This document shows positions 1-8,703 of a stretch of 27,032 bases of DNA, piece by piece (the stretch's first letter is position 1; every line of letters starts with the position of its first letter). The position numbers and the translations under genes are program-made. This stretch comes from Rhodospirillaceae bacterium CCH5-H10 (GTDB taxonomy: Bacteria > Pseudomonadota > Alphaproteobacteria > Reyranellales > Reyranellaceae). Below the pieces are notes generated by a model. That model was not told the origin of the DNA. It saw only the letters and a list, made by a program, of their open reading frames with translations, and did no database searches. Location: NCBI GenBank assembly GCA_001557035.1, contig LSKJ01000018.1:1-27032 (forward strand), written 5' to 3'.

Positions 1-4
1 GAGT

Positions 5-43
5 GTTCACCATGTCTCCGAACAGCCGTTCACCATGTCTCCG
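5..43. repeat. Tandem direct repeat, possible end of an insertion sequence
   Basis: The 16-mer GTTCACCATGTCTCCG occurs at 5-20 and again at 28-43, a period of 23 nt, just downstream of the lepA stop codon. From memory, repeated motifs of this kind resemble the multiple terminal repeats of IS21-like elements in alphaproteobacteria. That likeness is recall and was not searched. No transposase is visible because the window begins here. The rest of 1-81 holds no gene that I can support. Confidence 0.4.
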
Positions 44-81
44 GTCCGTACACATTTGAATGGGGAGGAAGGAGGTTCCGC

Positions 82-1884
82 TCACCGATTGTCCATCTTG
101 AGGGCGGCGATGAAGGCCGATTGCGGGATCTCGACCTCGCCGATCTGCCGCATGCGCTTCTTGCCCTTCTTCTGCTTCTCCAGGAGCTTCTTTTTGCGGC
201 TGATGTCGCCGCCGTAGCACTTGGCCAGCACGTCCTTGCGCATCGGGCTGATCGTCTCGCGGGCGATCACGCGGCCCCCGATCGCGGCCTGGATGGCGAT
301 CTTGAACAGCTGGCGCGGGATCAGGTCCTTCAGCCGCTCGCAGAGCTGGCGGCCGCGGCTTTCGGCGGCGTTCTTGTGCACGATCATCGACAGCGCATCG
401 ACCGGCTCGGCGTTCACCAGGATGGCGAGCTTCACCAGCTCGCTCTCCTCGTAGCCGTCCATCTCGTAGTCGAAGCTGGCATAGCCGCGCGTCATCGACT
501 TCAGCCGGTCGTAGAAGTCGAACACGACCTCGTTCAGCGGCAGGCGATAGACCGCCATGGCGCGCGTGCCGGCATAGGTGAGCTCGATCTGCTGGCCGCG
601 GCGCTCCTGGCAGAGCGTCAGCACCGACCCGAGATGCTCGTCGGGCGTGATGATCGTGGCCTTGATCCACGGCTCCTGCATCGTCTCGATCTTCATCGGA
701 TCGGGATAGTCCGCGGGATTGTGCAGTTCCATCGACGTGCCGTCGACCATCGCGACCTTGTAGACGACCGAGGGGGCCGTCGTGACGAGGTCGAGGTTGA
801 ACTCGCGCTCCAGCCGCTCCTGCACGATCTCCAGATGCAGGAGGCCCAGGAAGCCGCAGCGGAAACCGAAGCCGAGCGCGGCACTCGTCTCGGCCTCGAA
901 ATGGAACGAGGAGTCGTTGAGGCGCAGCTTGGCCAGCGATTCGCGCAGCGTCTCGAATTCGGCGGCGTCGGCGGGGAACAGGCCGCAGAACACCACCGGC
1001 ACGCTGGGCTTGAAGCCCGAGAGCATCTCCGAGGCGGGCTTGCGGTCGTCGGTGATCGTGTCGCCGACCTTGCAGTCCGCGATGGTCTTGATGCCGGCGA
1101 TGATGAAGCCGATCTCGCCCGGGCCCAGCTCGGCGACGTCCGTCGCCTTCGGCGCGAAGATGCCGACCTTGTCGAGGTCATAGGCCGCGGCGGCCGCCAT
1201 CATGCGGATCTTCATGCCCTTGCGCAGCACGCCGTCCTGCACGCGCACCAGAGTCACGACGCCGAGATACGGATCGTACCAGCTGTCGACCAGCAGGGCC
1301 TTCAGCGGCGCATTGCGGTCACCCTTGGGCGGCGGCAGGCGCTTGACCATCGCTTCGAGCAGGTCGTCGATGCCGATACCGGTCTTGGCCGAGACCTTTA
1401 CCGCCTCCGACGTGTCGATGCCGACCACGTCCTCGATCTCGCGGCAGACCCGCTCGGGCTCGGCCGAGGGCAGGTCGATCTTGTTCAGGACCGGGATGAT
1501 CTCGTGGTTGGCGTCGATCGCGTGATAGGCGTTGGCCAGCGTCTGCGCCTCGACGCCCTGGCTGGCGTCGACCACCAGCAGCGAGCCCTCGCAGGCGGCC
1601 AGCGAGCGGCTCACCTCGTAGGCGAAGTCGACATGGCCCGGCGTGTCCATCAGGTTCAGCACGTAGGTCTGGCCGTCCTGTGCCTTGTAGTTGAGCCGCA
1701 CGGTCTGCGCCTTGATGGTAATGCCGCGCTCGCGTTCGATGTCCATCGAATCGAGCATCTGGTCGTGGAACTCGCGCTCCGTCACCGCCCCGCAGGCCAG
1801 CAGCAGCCGGTCGGCCAGCGTGCTCTTGCCGTGGTCGATGTGAGCGATGATCGAGAAATTGCGGATCAGCGACAGGTCGGTCAT
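82..1884 (-). CDS. lepA: Elongation factor 4 (LepA), ribosome-associated GTPase
   Basis: This is a translational GTPase that binds the ribosome, is thought to back-translocate or remodel it, and affects 30S biogenesis. The 600-aa product has the usual length for LepA. The GTPase motifs are clear: G1 at residues 14-22 (AHIDHGKST), G3 at 80-87 (DTPGHVDF) and G4 at 134-137 (NKID). The EF-G-like domains and a basic C-terminal domain follow. An in-frame start 21 nt further upstream exists. I chose the ATG at 1884 because AAGGTG lies just 5' of it and because the [10 protein letters not shown] start is typical of the family. It follows pheT on the same strand after a 125-nt gap that is mostly a palindromic repeat. 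No terminator is visible between its stop and the window edge. Confidence 0.97.
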   Translation of the reverse strand: MTDLSLIRNFSIIAHIDHGKSTLADRLLLACGAVTEREFHDQMLDSMDIERERGITIKAQTVRLNYKAQDGQTYVLNLMDTPGHVDFAYEVSRSLAACEGSLLVVDASQGVEAQTLANAYHAIDANHEIIPVLNKIDLPSAEPERVCREIEDVVGIDTSEAVKVSAKTGIGIDDLLEAMVKRLPPPKGDRNAPLKALLVDSWYDPYLGVVTLVRVQDGVLRKGMKIRMMAAAAAYDLDKVGIFAPKATDVAELGPGEIGFIIAGIKTIADCKVGDTITDDRKPASEMLSGFKPSVPVVFCGLFPADAAEFETLRESLAKLRLNDSSFHFEAETSAALGFGFRCGFLGLLHLEIVQERLEREFNLDLVTTAPSVVYKVAMVDGTSMELHNPADYPDPMKIETMQEPWIKATIITPDEHLGSVLTLCQERRGQQIELTYAGTRAMAVYRLPLNEVVFDFYDRLKSMTRGYASFDYEMDGYEESELVKLAILVNAEPVDALSMIVHKNAAESRGRQLCERLKDLIPRQLFKIAIQAAIGGRVIARETISPMRKDVLAKCYGGDISRKKKLLEKQKKGKKRMRQIGEVEIPQSAFIAALKMDNR

Positions 1885-1913
1885 TTCACCTTGGGCCCAA
1901 CTCAACTTTCCTT

Positions 1914-2002
1914 GTCATCCTGAGCGCAGCGAAGGATCTCACGCCAGCCCCAAAGTTTGGCCGCGGGGCGGGCGCCAGGTCCTTCGCTGCGCTCAGGACG
2001 AC
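1914..2002. repeat. Dispersed palindromic repeat, family A copy 1
   Basis: Two arms of about 25 nt form an imperfect inverted repeat around a GC-rich centre. The left arm begins GTCATCCTGAGCGCAGCGAA; the reverse complement of the right arm begins GTCGTCCTGAGCGCAGCGAA. Related copies lie at 12802-12887 and 19976-20061. It fills most of the pheT-lepA gap. It codes for nothing recognisable and could form a long hairpin in a pheT-lepA transcript. Confidence 0.85.
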
Positions 2003-2009
2003 AGGAGTT

Positions 2010-4409
2010 CTATCCACGCAGCACGGCGCCGGTGACTTTCGTCACCTGCGCCACGATCTTGTTGCAGACGGCCTCGATCTCGGCGTCGGTCAGCGTCCGT
2101 TCCATCGGCTGCAAGGTCACCGCGATGGCCAGCGACTTCTGGCCCTCGGGGACGCCCTTGCCGGCATAGACGTCGAACACGCGAGCGGCCGTGATCAGCG
2201 CCTTGTCGGCGTTGCGCGCGGCGCGCACCAGTTTGTCGGCTTCGACCGCGGCATCGACCAGGAAGGCGAAGTCGCGTTCGACCGGCTGGAATGGCGAGAG
2301 GACCAGCTTCGGCCGCGCCTTGGTGGCCTTCGCCTTGGGCAGCGGCGGCGCATCGAGGAAGACCTCGAAGGCGGTCACCGGACCCTTGAGGTCGGCTTCG
2401 GCGACGATCTCGGGATGCAGCTCGCCGAAATAGGCCATCACGCGGTCGCCGAGCTTGAGCGCGCCGGAACGGCCGGGATGGTACCAGTCCGGCGCCGTGC
2501 CGCCATAGGCGGCGATCGTGTCGGGCGCGCCGATCGCGGCCAGCACCGCCAGCGCATCGGCCTTGGCGTCGAAGGCGTCGACGGTACGCGCCGGGCCCGC
2601 CCAGTTGCGCGGCACCGCGGCGTGATGGCGGATGCCGGACGCGACCATGCGCTGGCCCTGCGGCGTCGCATCCTTGTACTGCGGACCGACCTCGAACAGT
2701 GCCGGGTCGGCAAGGCCGCGCGCCTCGTTGCGCGACGCCGCGTCGATCAGGTTCGGCAGGATCGAGGGCCGCATCGTGTCGAGCGTCGCGTCGATCGAGT
2801 TCAGGAGCTGCAGATCGGGCTGGCCGCCGCCGAAGCGCTCGGCCTTGCGGCGCGGCAGGAACGACCACGTGACCGCCTCGTTCAGGCCGCGCGCGGCCAG
2901 CGCCCGGCGGGCCTGCGGCACGCGCCGCTGCATGGCATCGCGCACCGGCTTCGACGTCGTCGACAGGCGCGGCAGCGACGTGGTGGGAATGCGGTCGAAG
3001 CCGAACACGCGCGTCACTTCCTCGACGAGGTCCGCCTCACCCACGATGTCGGGACGCCACGACGGTACGGCGGCGGTCCACGGGCCGCTGCCGCTCACCT
3101 CGAAGCCGAGCTTCTTCAGGATCGAGGCGGTGTCGGCGTCGGGCACGTCGATGCCGGTCAGCGTCTTCACGCGATCGGCGCGCAGGTCGTAGGTTCGCTG
3201 CCACGCCGGCATCACGCCGCTCGACACGATCTCGCTGCATTCGCCGCCGCACAGTTCGAGGATCAGGCGCGTCGCCACCTCGGCGCCCCACCAGCAGGAC
3301 TCGGGATCGATGCCGCGCTCGTTGCGGTAGCGCGCGTCCGACAGGATGCCGAGCTTGCGGCCCGACGCGGCGATGCCGATCGGCTGGAAGTAGGCGGCCT
3401 CGAGGAATACTTCGGTGGTCTCGGGCTGAACGCCGGTTTCCTCGCCGCCCATGATGCCGCCGATGCCGTGCACGGCCTTGTCGTCGGCGATCACCGACAC
3501 CGCGGGATCGAGCGTGTAGGTGCGGCCGTCGAGCGCCAGCGTCTGCTCGCCCTCGCGCGCCTGGCGCATGACGAGGTCGCCCGACAGCTTGGCGGCATCA
3601 TAGACGTGCAGCGGCCGGTTGAGGTCGAAGGTCACGAGGTTGGTGATGTCGACCAGGGTCGAGATCGGGCGCAGTCCGATCGCCTTCAGGCGGCGCTGCA
3701 GCCAGTCGGGCGAGGGGCCGTTCTTCACGCCGCGGAAATGGCGACCGACCACGATCGGGCAGGGGCTGTCGGGCTTCGCCTCGTAGCCATGCGTCCACTT
3801 CACCGGGCTCTGGTAGCTGCCCTTGATCGCGTCCGCCTTCACCGGCTTCAGGGTGCCGAGGCCGGCGGCGGCGAGGTCGCGCGCAATGCCGTGCACACCG
3901 AGGCAATCGCCGCGGTTGGGCGTCACCTTGATCTCGATCACCGCATCGTCGAGGCCGAGCGCCTGGGCGGCCGGCTGGCCGGTCACGGTCTCGGCCGGCA
4001 GGTCGATGATGCCGCTATGGTCGTCGCCCAGCTGCAGCTCGCGCGAGGAGCAGAGCATGCCGTTCGACTCTTCGCCGCGGATCTTGCCGACCTTGAGATG
4101 GAGGTCGGTGCCGGGAATGTAACTGCCCGGCGGGGCGAAGATGCCCTTCATGCCGGTGCGCGCGTTGGGCGCGCCGCAGACCACCTGGACGATGCCGTTG
4201 CCGGTGTCGACCTTGCAGACGCGCAGCCGGTCGGCGTTGGGATGCTGCACCGCCTCGACCACATAGCCGACGACGAAGCCCTTCAGCGCCTCTGCCGGAT
4301 CGGTGATGCCCTCGACCTCGAGGCCGAGCATGGTCAGCGCGTCGCGCACCTCGGTGAGCGTCGCGGTGGTGTCGAGATGCTCCTTGAGCCAGGACAGCGT
4401 GAACTTCAT
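2010..4409 (-). CDS. pheT: Phenylalanine--tRNA ligase beta subunit
   Basis: This is the beta chain of the cytoplasmic alpha2-beta2 PheRS. It carries tRNA-binding and editing modules and is needed for charging tRNA-Phe. The product is 799 aa, the normal length. An EMAP-like OB tRNA-binding domain starts near residue 44 ([18 protein letters not shown]). The central B3/B4 editing and B5 regions follow, and a C-terminal ferredoxin-fold anticodon-binding domain contains the [13 protein letters not shown] segment. The reading frame stays open far upstream through pheS, but the ATG at 4409 is the true start. It overlaps the pheS stop by 4 nt (ATGA) and gives the canonical [13 protein letters not shown]-terminus. 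It is translationally coupled to pheS. Confidence 0.97.
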   Translation of the reverse strand: MKFTLSWLKEHLDTTATLTEVRDALTMLGLEVEGITDPAEALKGFVVGYVVEAVQHPNADRLRVCKVDTGNGIVQVVCGAPNARTGMKGIFAPPGSYIPGTDLHLKVGKIRGEESNGMLCSSRELQLGDDHSGIIDLPAETVTGQPAAQALGLDDAVIEIKVTPNRGDCLGVHGIARDLAAAGLGTLKPVKADAIKGSYQSPVKWTHGYEAKPDSPCPIVVGRHFRGVKNGPSPDWLQRRLKAIGLRPISTLVDITNLVTFDLNRPLHVYDAAKLSGDLVMRQAREGEQTLALDGRTYTLDPAVSVIADDKAVHGIGGIMGGEETGVQPETTEVFLEAAYFQPIGIAASGRKLGILSDARYRNERGIDPESCWWGAEVATRLILELCGGECSEIVSSGVMPAWQRTYDLRADRVKTLTGIDVPDADTASILKKLGFEVSGSGPWTAAVPSWRPDIVGEADLVEEVTRVFGFDRIPTTSLPRLSTTSKPVRDAMQRRVPQARRALAARGLNEAVTWSFLPRRKAERFGGGQPDLQLLNSIDATLDTMRPSILPNLIDAASRNEARGLADPALFEVGPQYKDATPQGQRMVASGIRHHAAVPRNWAGPARTVDAFDAKADALAVLAAIGAPDTIAAYGGTAPDWYHPGRSGALKLGDRVMAYFGELHPEIVAEADLKGPVTAFEVFLDAPPLPKAKATKARPKLVLSPFQPVERDFAFLVDAAVEADKLVRAARNADKALITAARVFDVYAGKGVPEGQKSLAIAVTLQPMERTLTDAEIEAVCNKIVAQVTKVTGAVLRG

Positions 4410-5485
4410 TTCACGGCCTCCAGAGCCGAGAAGCCGTAGTGGCGCAGCCAGCGCAGGTCGGCGTCGAAGAAGGCGCGCAGGTCGGGGATGCCGTACTTCA
4501 GCATGGCGATGCGATCGATGCCCATGCCGAAGGCGAAGCCCTGGTAGATCGCGGGATCGAGGCCGCAATTGGCGATGACGTTGGGATGGACCATGCCCGA
4601 GCCCAGGATCTCCAGCCACGAATCGCCGGCGCCGATCTTGAGTTCGCCGTCCTTCCACGAGCAGCCGATGTCGACCTCGGCCGACGGTTCGGTGAAGGGG
4701 AAGTAAGAGGGGCGGAAGCGCAGCGGCAGGTCGTCGACCTCGAAGAAGGCGCGGCAGAAATCGACCAGGCAGCCCTTGAGATGGCCCATGTGGGTCGTGC
4801 GGTCGATCACCAGCCCCTCGACCTGGTGGAACATCGGCGTGTGCGTGGCGTCGCTGTCGATGCGGAAGGTGCGGCCGGGCACGATGATGCGCAGCGAGCC
4901 GCCGTCGGCCAGCCGCTTCTGCACGTCCTTGTTCAGCATCGTGCGCGCCTGCACCGGAGACGTATGCGTGCGCAGCACCATCGGCGTGCCGTCGGCGCGC
5001 GGCGGCAGGTAGAACGTGTCCTGCATCTGGCGCGCGGGATGATCCGGCGGGATGTTGAGGGCGGTGAAGTTGTGCCAGTCGTCCTCGATGTCCGGACCGT
5101 CGGCCCAGGTGAAGCCCATCTCGCCGAAGATCGCGCCGACCTCGTCCATCACCTGGCCGATCGGATGCAGTGAGCCTTCCGCGACGGGACGCGCCGGCAG
5201 GGTGACGTCGATCTTTTCGGAAGCGAGCCTGGCTTCCAGCGCCGAGGCGCTGAGCGAGCCCTTGCGGGCCTCGAGCGCGGCCTCGATCTCGCCCTTGAGC
5301 TGGTTCACGCGGGCGCCGAATTCCTTGCGCTGCTCGGGCGCGAGGCCGCCCAGCGTCTTCATCAGGCCGGTGACGCTGCCCTTCTTGCCGAGCACGGCCA
5401 CGCGGGCGGCCTCCAGCGCGCCGAGATCGGCGGCGGCCTGCACGGCGTCGAGCGCCTCGCTGCGAATCGTCGAAAGATCGTCCAT
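4406..5485 (-). CDS. pheS: Phenylalanine--tRNA ligase alpha subunit
   Basis: This is the catalytic alpha chain of PheRS, which activates phenylalanine with ATP and charges tRNA-Phe. The 359-aa product has an N-terminal coiled-coil arm and class II synthetase core motifs, including [12 protein letters not shown], the motif 2 region [18 protein letters not shown], and the motif 3 region [21 protein letters not shown] chose the ATG at 5485 over the in-frame GTG at 5494 because MDDLSTIR matches family N-termini and a purine-rich GAGAGTGGGAAAG precedes it. It overlaps pheT by 4 nt. A strong terminator hairpin stands 27 nt upstream, between rplT and pheS. Confidence 0.96.
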   Translation of the reverse strand: MDDLSTIRSEALDAVQAAADLGALEAARVAVLGKKGSVTGLMKTLGGLAPEQRKEFGARVNQLKGEIEAALEARKGSLSASALEARLASEKIDVTLPARPVAEGSLHPIGQVMDEVGAIFGEMGFTWADGPDIEDDWHNFTALNIPPDHPARQMQDTFYLPPRADGTPMVLRTHTSPVQARTMLNKDVQKRLADGGSLRIIVPGRTFRIDSDATHTPMFHQVEGLVIDRTTHMGHLKGCLVDFCRAFFEVDDLPLRFRPSYFPFTEPSAEVDIGCSWKDGELKIGAGDSWLEILGSGMVHPNVIANCGLDPAIYQGFAFGMGIDRIAMLKYGIPDLRAFFDADLRWLRHYGFSALEAVK

Positions 5486-5511
5486 CTTTCCCACTCTCGA
5501 AACCGAACACG

Positions 5512-5540
5512 AAAAAAGGGAGCCTGTGGTCCAGGCTCCC
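5512..5540 (-). terminator. Intrinsic terminator (or attenuator) between rplT and pheS
   Basis: Read on the minus strand, a perfect 9-bp stem (GGGAGCCTG / CAGGCTCCC) with a 5-nt loop is followed directly by TTTTTT. This is a textbook Rho-independent terminator. A second hairpin (CCGCGCG-TAA-CGCGCGG in the RNA) lies just upstream at 5560-5576. The terminator sits after rplT and before pheS, with only 26 nt from the T-tract to the pheS ATG. It must therefore be read through, or pheST must be initiated very close by. Confidence 0.88.
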
Positions 5541-5582
5541 TCTTTGCGATCTCTGCCAGCCGCGCGTTACGCGCGGAAGACG

Positions 5583-5939
5583 TTACTTGAGGGCGGCCTG
5601 GGCCTGATCGACCAAAGCCTTGAACGCCGCAGGCTCCCGGGTGGCGAGATCGGCCATGACCTTGCGGTCCATCTCGATCCCGGCCTTGATGATCCCGTTC
5701 ATGAACTGCGAGTAGGTCATGCCATGCTCGCGGGTCGCAGCGTTGATGCGCTGGATCCAGAGGCCACGGAACGCGCGCTTCTTGTTGCGGCGGTCGCGGT
5801 AGGCATACTGAAGGCCCTTTTCGACCTTCTCGATGCCGACGCGGAACGCTGCCTTGGCGCGGCCGCGATAGCCCTTGGCGAGCTTGAGAACCTTCTTGTG
5901 ACGAGCGTGTGCAGCCACGCCCCGCTTTACGCGTGCCAT
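5583..5939 (-). CDS. rplT: 50S ribosomal protein L20
   Basis: L20 is an early-assembly protein that binds 23S rRNA. The 118-aa product is full length and highly basic: [20 protein letters not shown] at the N-terminus, then [20 protein letters not shown] and a C-terminal alanine-rich helix. It begins 3 nt after the rpmI stop. Its Shine-Dalgarno sequence (GAGAGG) lies inside the last codons of rpmI, so the two genes are translationally coupled. L20 is a known autoregulator of its own operon in several bacteria. Nothing in the sequence proves this here. Confidence 0.98.
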   Translation of the reverse strand: MARVKRGVAAHARHKKVLKLAKGYRGRAKAAFRVGIEKVEKGLQYAYRDRRNKKRAFRGLWIQRINAATREHGMTYSQFMNGIIKAGIEMDRKVMADLATREPAAFKALVDQAQAALK

Positions 5940-5942
5940 GGT

Positions 5943-6146
5943 CTACCTCTCGTACGGGAAGAAGTTGCGCTTCAGGATGCGGGTATCCGGCTCGGACACG
6001 ATGGCCATGCCGGTCGCCTGGCGGAGGAAGCGGTTGCCGCGCTTGCTCATGCCGTGGCGCTTGCCCACCACTCCATGCTTCGCTTTGCCCGAGGCCGTGA
6101 AGCGGAATCGCTTCTTGGCCGCGCTCTTGGTCTTCATCTTGGGCAT
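5943..6146 (-). CDS. rpmI: 50S ribosomal protein L35
   Basis: L35 is a small basic protein of the large ribosomal subunit. The 67-aa product [20 protein letters not shown]... has the normal family length and N-terminus, with the conserved [16 protein letters not shown] region. In most alphaproteobacteria it directly follows infC. Here infC lies nearly 2 kb away behind two plus-strand genes. A leader of roughly 120 nt separates its start from the predicted promoter at 6277-6305. Confidence 0.97.
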   Translation of the reverse strand: MPKMKTKSAAKKRFRFTASGKAKHGVVGKRHGMSKRGNRFLRQATGMAIVSEPDTRILKRNFFPYER

Positions 6147-6276
6147 TTTTGTTCCTTTTCAAAGGGTTAGCGCTTGCGCGCCGGTCCCGGCCCCCTGTGT
6201 GAACAGACGGCCGAAAAGTCCTTACGAAGCAGCCGAGGCAATGCCCTTATTGGCCAAGCCGCTTGAAGGAACGCGG

Positions 6277-6305
6277 CTTATACAGAGGCGGCCCGGTCCG
6301 TGCAA
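6277..6305 (-). promoter_or_regulatory. Sigma70-like promoter for rpmI-rplT(-pheST)
   Basis: On the minus strand, a -35 box TTGCAC and a -10 box TATAAG are separated by exactly 17 nt. The predicted start is near 6270, giving a 5' leader of about 125 nt before rpmI. The leader contains a GCCGC/GCGGC hairpin and could carry L20-responsive structure, which is inference. The promoter lies in the 205-nt divergent gap shared with the dehydrogenase gene. No equally good plus-strand promoter was seen there. Confidence 0.65.
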
Positions 6306-6351
6306 GCACGCCGGGATCGGGCAGAATGCCCATTTGGCGGGGGATTTTCGC

Positions 6352-7110
6352 ATGAAACTGGCAGGCAAGGTGGCCCTGGTGACCGGGGCGCAGCAGGGCA
6401 TCGGGGCGGCCATCGCGCGGGCGCTGGCGGGCGAGGGTGCCAACGTGGCGGTGAGCTGGCTCGACGACCGGCCGGCGGCCGAGGCGGTGGCGCGGGACAT
6501 CGCCCAGGTCGGCCGGCAGGCCTATCTCCTCAAGGCCGACGTCTCGAAGGTGCCGGAGATCGACGCGATGGTCGCCGAGACCGTGAAGGTGCTGGGGGCG
6601 CCCGACATCCTGGTGAACAATGCCGGCGTCTATCCGCGCGTGCCGCTGCTCGAGATGCGCGAGAGCGACTGGGACTACCTGATGGACATCAACCTGAAGG
6701 CCGGCTGCTTCGCCACCATCGCCGTCGCCCGGGCCCTGATCGCCGCAGGCCGGACCGGCGGCTCGATCATCAACCTGTCCTCGCAGTCGGTGCGCGGCGC
6801 GGTCCGCGGCGTGCACTACAGCGCCAGCAAGGGCGGCGTGGTCTCGATGACGCGGGCGATGGCACTCGAACTGGCGCCGTACGGCATCCGCGTCAACGCC
6901 ATCGCGCCCGGCACCACCGACACCGCCCAGCCGCGCTACGGCAACACCGACGCCGAACTGGTCGAGATGGCGCGCGCCAACATCCCGCTGGGCGGCAAGC
7001 TGCTGACGCCGGAGCAGATCGCGCGCACGGCGGTCTTCCTGGCTTCGGCCGATTCCGATGCCACCACGGGACAGGTGCTGCACGTCAACGGCGGGGCGTA
7101 CATGCCCTAA
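6352..7110 (+). CDS. SDR-family oxidoreductase (FabG-like)
   Basis: This is a classical short-chain dehydrogenase/reductase of 252 aa, an NAD(P)-dependent oxidoreductase of unknown substrate. The cofactor motif TGAQQGIG is at residues 11-18, NNAG at 89-92, Asn114, a catalytic Ser at 143/144, and Tyr156 and Lys160 in YSASK. The C-terminal VNGGAYMP is typical. The frame is open upstream, but the ATG at 6352 gives the correct MKLAGKVALVTG start and is preceded by GGCGGGGGA. With the next gene it forms a plus-strand pair inserted between infC and rpmI. It resembles 3-oxoacyl-ACP reductase or sugar dehydrogenases, and the exact substrate cannot be assigned. Confidence 0.92.
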   Translation: MKLAGKVALVTGAQQGIGAAIARALAGEGANVAVSWLDDRPAAEAVARDIAQVGRQAYLLKADVSKVPEIDAMVAETVKVLGAPDILVNNAGVYPRVPLLEMRESDWDYLMDINLKAGCFATIAVARALIAAGRTGGSIINLSSQSVRGAVRGVHYSASKGGVVSMTRAMALELAPYGIRVNAIAPGTTDTAQPRYGNTDAELVEMARANIPLGGKLLTPEQIARTAVFLASADSDATTGQVLHVNGGAYMP

Positions 7111-7178
7111 CCGCAACGTTCGGCCTGTCGACGCGTTGACCGGACGGCGAAAGCTGCAACCGCCAGGGGCCGGGCACG

Positions 7179-8078
7179 ATGAAGACTATGGGTTTGGTGT
7201 TCCTGGCCTTGCTGGCGGCCTCTGCCGCGCAGGCGCAAAGCCCGTCCCCCTCCCAATCCCTGGGGCCGCTGCCGGCGAACCCGTCGTCGATCCGGCTCGA
7301 TCCGCCCCTCGCGCCACCGGCCAACGCGGTGGCGGCGGCCACGCCGCTGACCGGCCTTTCCAGCTCCGAGAAGGTCCGCGAGAATTCGGCGGCTCAGTAT
7401 CTGTTGATGAAGACCGTTGTCGCCAAGTCGATCGGCGTGCTGAAGACGCGCGCCCTGCCGGTCGAGGCAGGGGGATACAATCTCCTGAAGTACTGCTGGA
7501 CGCCCTACAACGTGCTGGGCGAGTGGGGCGAGAGTTCGGGCCAGACCGGCGAGATGGCGGTGCGGGCGCTGGAGACACTGTCCTGGGCGCGTGACCTTGC
7601 CCGGGCGGGTTACCCCGAAGCGCCGGTCGCCGACGCGATCGGGCGCTACGAGGCGGCGCTGGTCGCCGCCAACTTCACCGATGCCGCGCGGGTGCGAGCG
7701 CTGGACGCGCTGCGGGCCGAGCTCGAAGCGTTGCAGCGGCTCACGCCGGGCTCTTCGGAGATCTTGGCGCGTCCGCGCTGCAGCCAGCAGCCGGCGTCCT
7801 TCGCCCTGAACTTGGCGACCGCGCCGGAGGGCGGCCGGCCGCGCTTCATTCCCTACGTGCTGCACCAGTTCTGCCTGGCGCAGCAACTCGATCCCGCCGA
7901 TGCGGTACGGTGCGATTACTGGAAATCCGCGAGGCCCGAGACCCCGATGTCGTTCGCGGGCGAGACGGTCTACAGCGTGACCTGGCCCGAGAATGTCGTG
8001 ACCACGGGGCGCTTCAACCCGGACGAGCAGCGCAGCGCGGGAACGGTTACGCTACGGCAGCGGCCCCAGAAGAAGTAG
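7179..8078 (+). CDS. Secreted protein of unknown function
   Basis: I do not recognise this 299-aa protein. It begins with a clear Sec signal peptide (MKTMGLVFLALLAASAAQAQ, cleavage likely after AQA). A Pro/Ser-rich linker and an alpha-helical, alanine-rich body follow. Four cysteines (in YCW, RCSQ, FCLA and RCDYW) could form disulfides in the periplasm. AGGGGC lies just upstream of the ATG. It follows the dehydrogenase by 68 nt and ends 32 nt from the convergent infC stop. Its place between infC and rpmI suggests it arrived together with the dehydrogenase gene. Confidence 0.8.
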   Translation: MKTMGLVFLALLAASAAQAQSPSPSQSLGPLPANPSSIRLDPPLAPPANAVAAATPLTGLSSSEKVRENSAAQYLLMKTVVAKSIGVLKTRALPVEAGGYNLLKYCWTPYNVLGEWGESSGQTGEMAVRALETLSWARDLARAGYPEAPVADAIGRYEAALVAANFTDAARVRALDALRAELEALQRLTPGSSEILARPRCSQQPASFALNLATAPEGGRPRFIPYVLHQFCLAQQLDPADAVRCDYWKSARPETPMSFAGETVYSVTWPENVVTTGRFNPDEQRSAGTVTLRQRPQKK

Positions 8079-8110
8079 GGGCCGCCCGCTCGCCGCTTAC
8101 ATCGCTGGCG

Positions 8111-8647
8111 TCACTTGGGCGCCAGCACCATGATCATCTGCCGGCCTTCCATGCGCGGCATCGATTCGATCTTGGTCTGCTCGTCCATCTCGGTGCGCAC
8201 GCGGTTCAACACCTCCATGCCGAGGTTGGCGTGAACCATCTCGCGGCCGCGGAAGCGCAGGGTGACCTTCACCTTGTCGCCTTCCTCGATGAACCGCTTC
8301 ATCGCGCGCATCTTCACTTCGTAATCGTGGTCGTCGATGTTCGGGCGCATCTTGATCTCTTTGACCTCGATGACCTTCTGGTGCTTGCGCGCTTCGTGGG
8401 CCTTCTTCTGGGCCTCATACTTGTACTTGCCGTAGTCGGAAATCTTGGCGACCGGCGGTACTGCGTTGGGCGAGATTTCGATCAGGTCGAGGTTGGCCTC
8501 TTCGGCCATCTCGATGGCTTCGCGCGTGCTCAGCACGCCGACCATTTCGCCGTTCTCGTCGATCAGACGGACCTGGGCCGCCCGGATCTCGCCGTTGACG
8601 CGCGGACCCTCACGGGTGGGCGCAGTCTGTTGTGCAGGTCGTGCTAT
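8111..8647 (-). CDS. infC: Translation initiation factor IF-3, AUA start codon
   Basis: IF-3 binds the 30S subunit, prevents premature joining and discriminates start codons. The first ATG (8545) would give only 144 aa and remove most of the N-terminal domain. Reading upstream in frame gives a further 34 codons with no stop and no ATG, GTG or TTG, containing the family-typical [20 protein letters not shown]. The extension begins at an ATA codon preceded by AGGAGAA at 7-nt spacing. The product is 178 aa, the usual IF-3 size. Non-AUG starts (classically AUU) are a known autoregulatory device of infC. The C-terminal domain ends [13 protein letters not shown]. It follows thrS by 56 nt. Confidence 0.93.
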   Translation of the reverse strand: MARPAQQTAPTREGPRVNGEIRAAQVRLIDENGEMVGVLSTREAIEMAEEANLDLIEISPNAVPPVAKISDYGKYKYEAQKKAHEARKHQKVIEVKEIKMRPNIDDHDYEVKMRAMKRFIEEGDKVKVTLRFRGREMVHANLGMEVLNRVRTEMDEQTKIESMPRMEGRQMIMVLAPK

Positions 8648-8703
8648 GTCGTTCTCCTGTCTTGAAGCCCCGGAAACGGGGCGGGCAGCGGGACCGGACC
8701 GCC

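Noticed and set aside
121..1923. Long plus-strand open frame opposite lepA
   Set aside because: Antisense shadow in GC-rich DNA, rich in Arg, His, Leu and Ala with no domain. The same holds for the long plus-strand frames opposite pheT (2415-4439) and thrS (8848-10863).
1914..2002. CRISPR array built from the repeated palindromes
   Set aside because: The copies are kilobases apart, are inverted repeats and have no regular spacers.
2010..5510. A single 1166-codon open frame covering pheT and the pheS region
   Set aside because: Only the part from 4409 onward encodes PheT. The upstream part is an arginine/glycine-rich shadow of pheS, which has its own frame with all motifs.
8111..8545. infC starting at the ATG at 8545
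   Set aside because: It would remove most of the IF-3 N-terminal domain, which is plainly encoded in frame up to the ATA at 8647.
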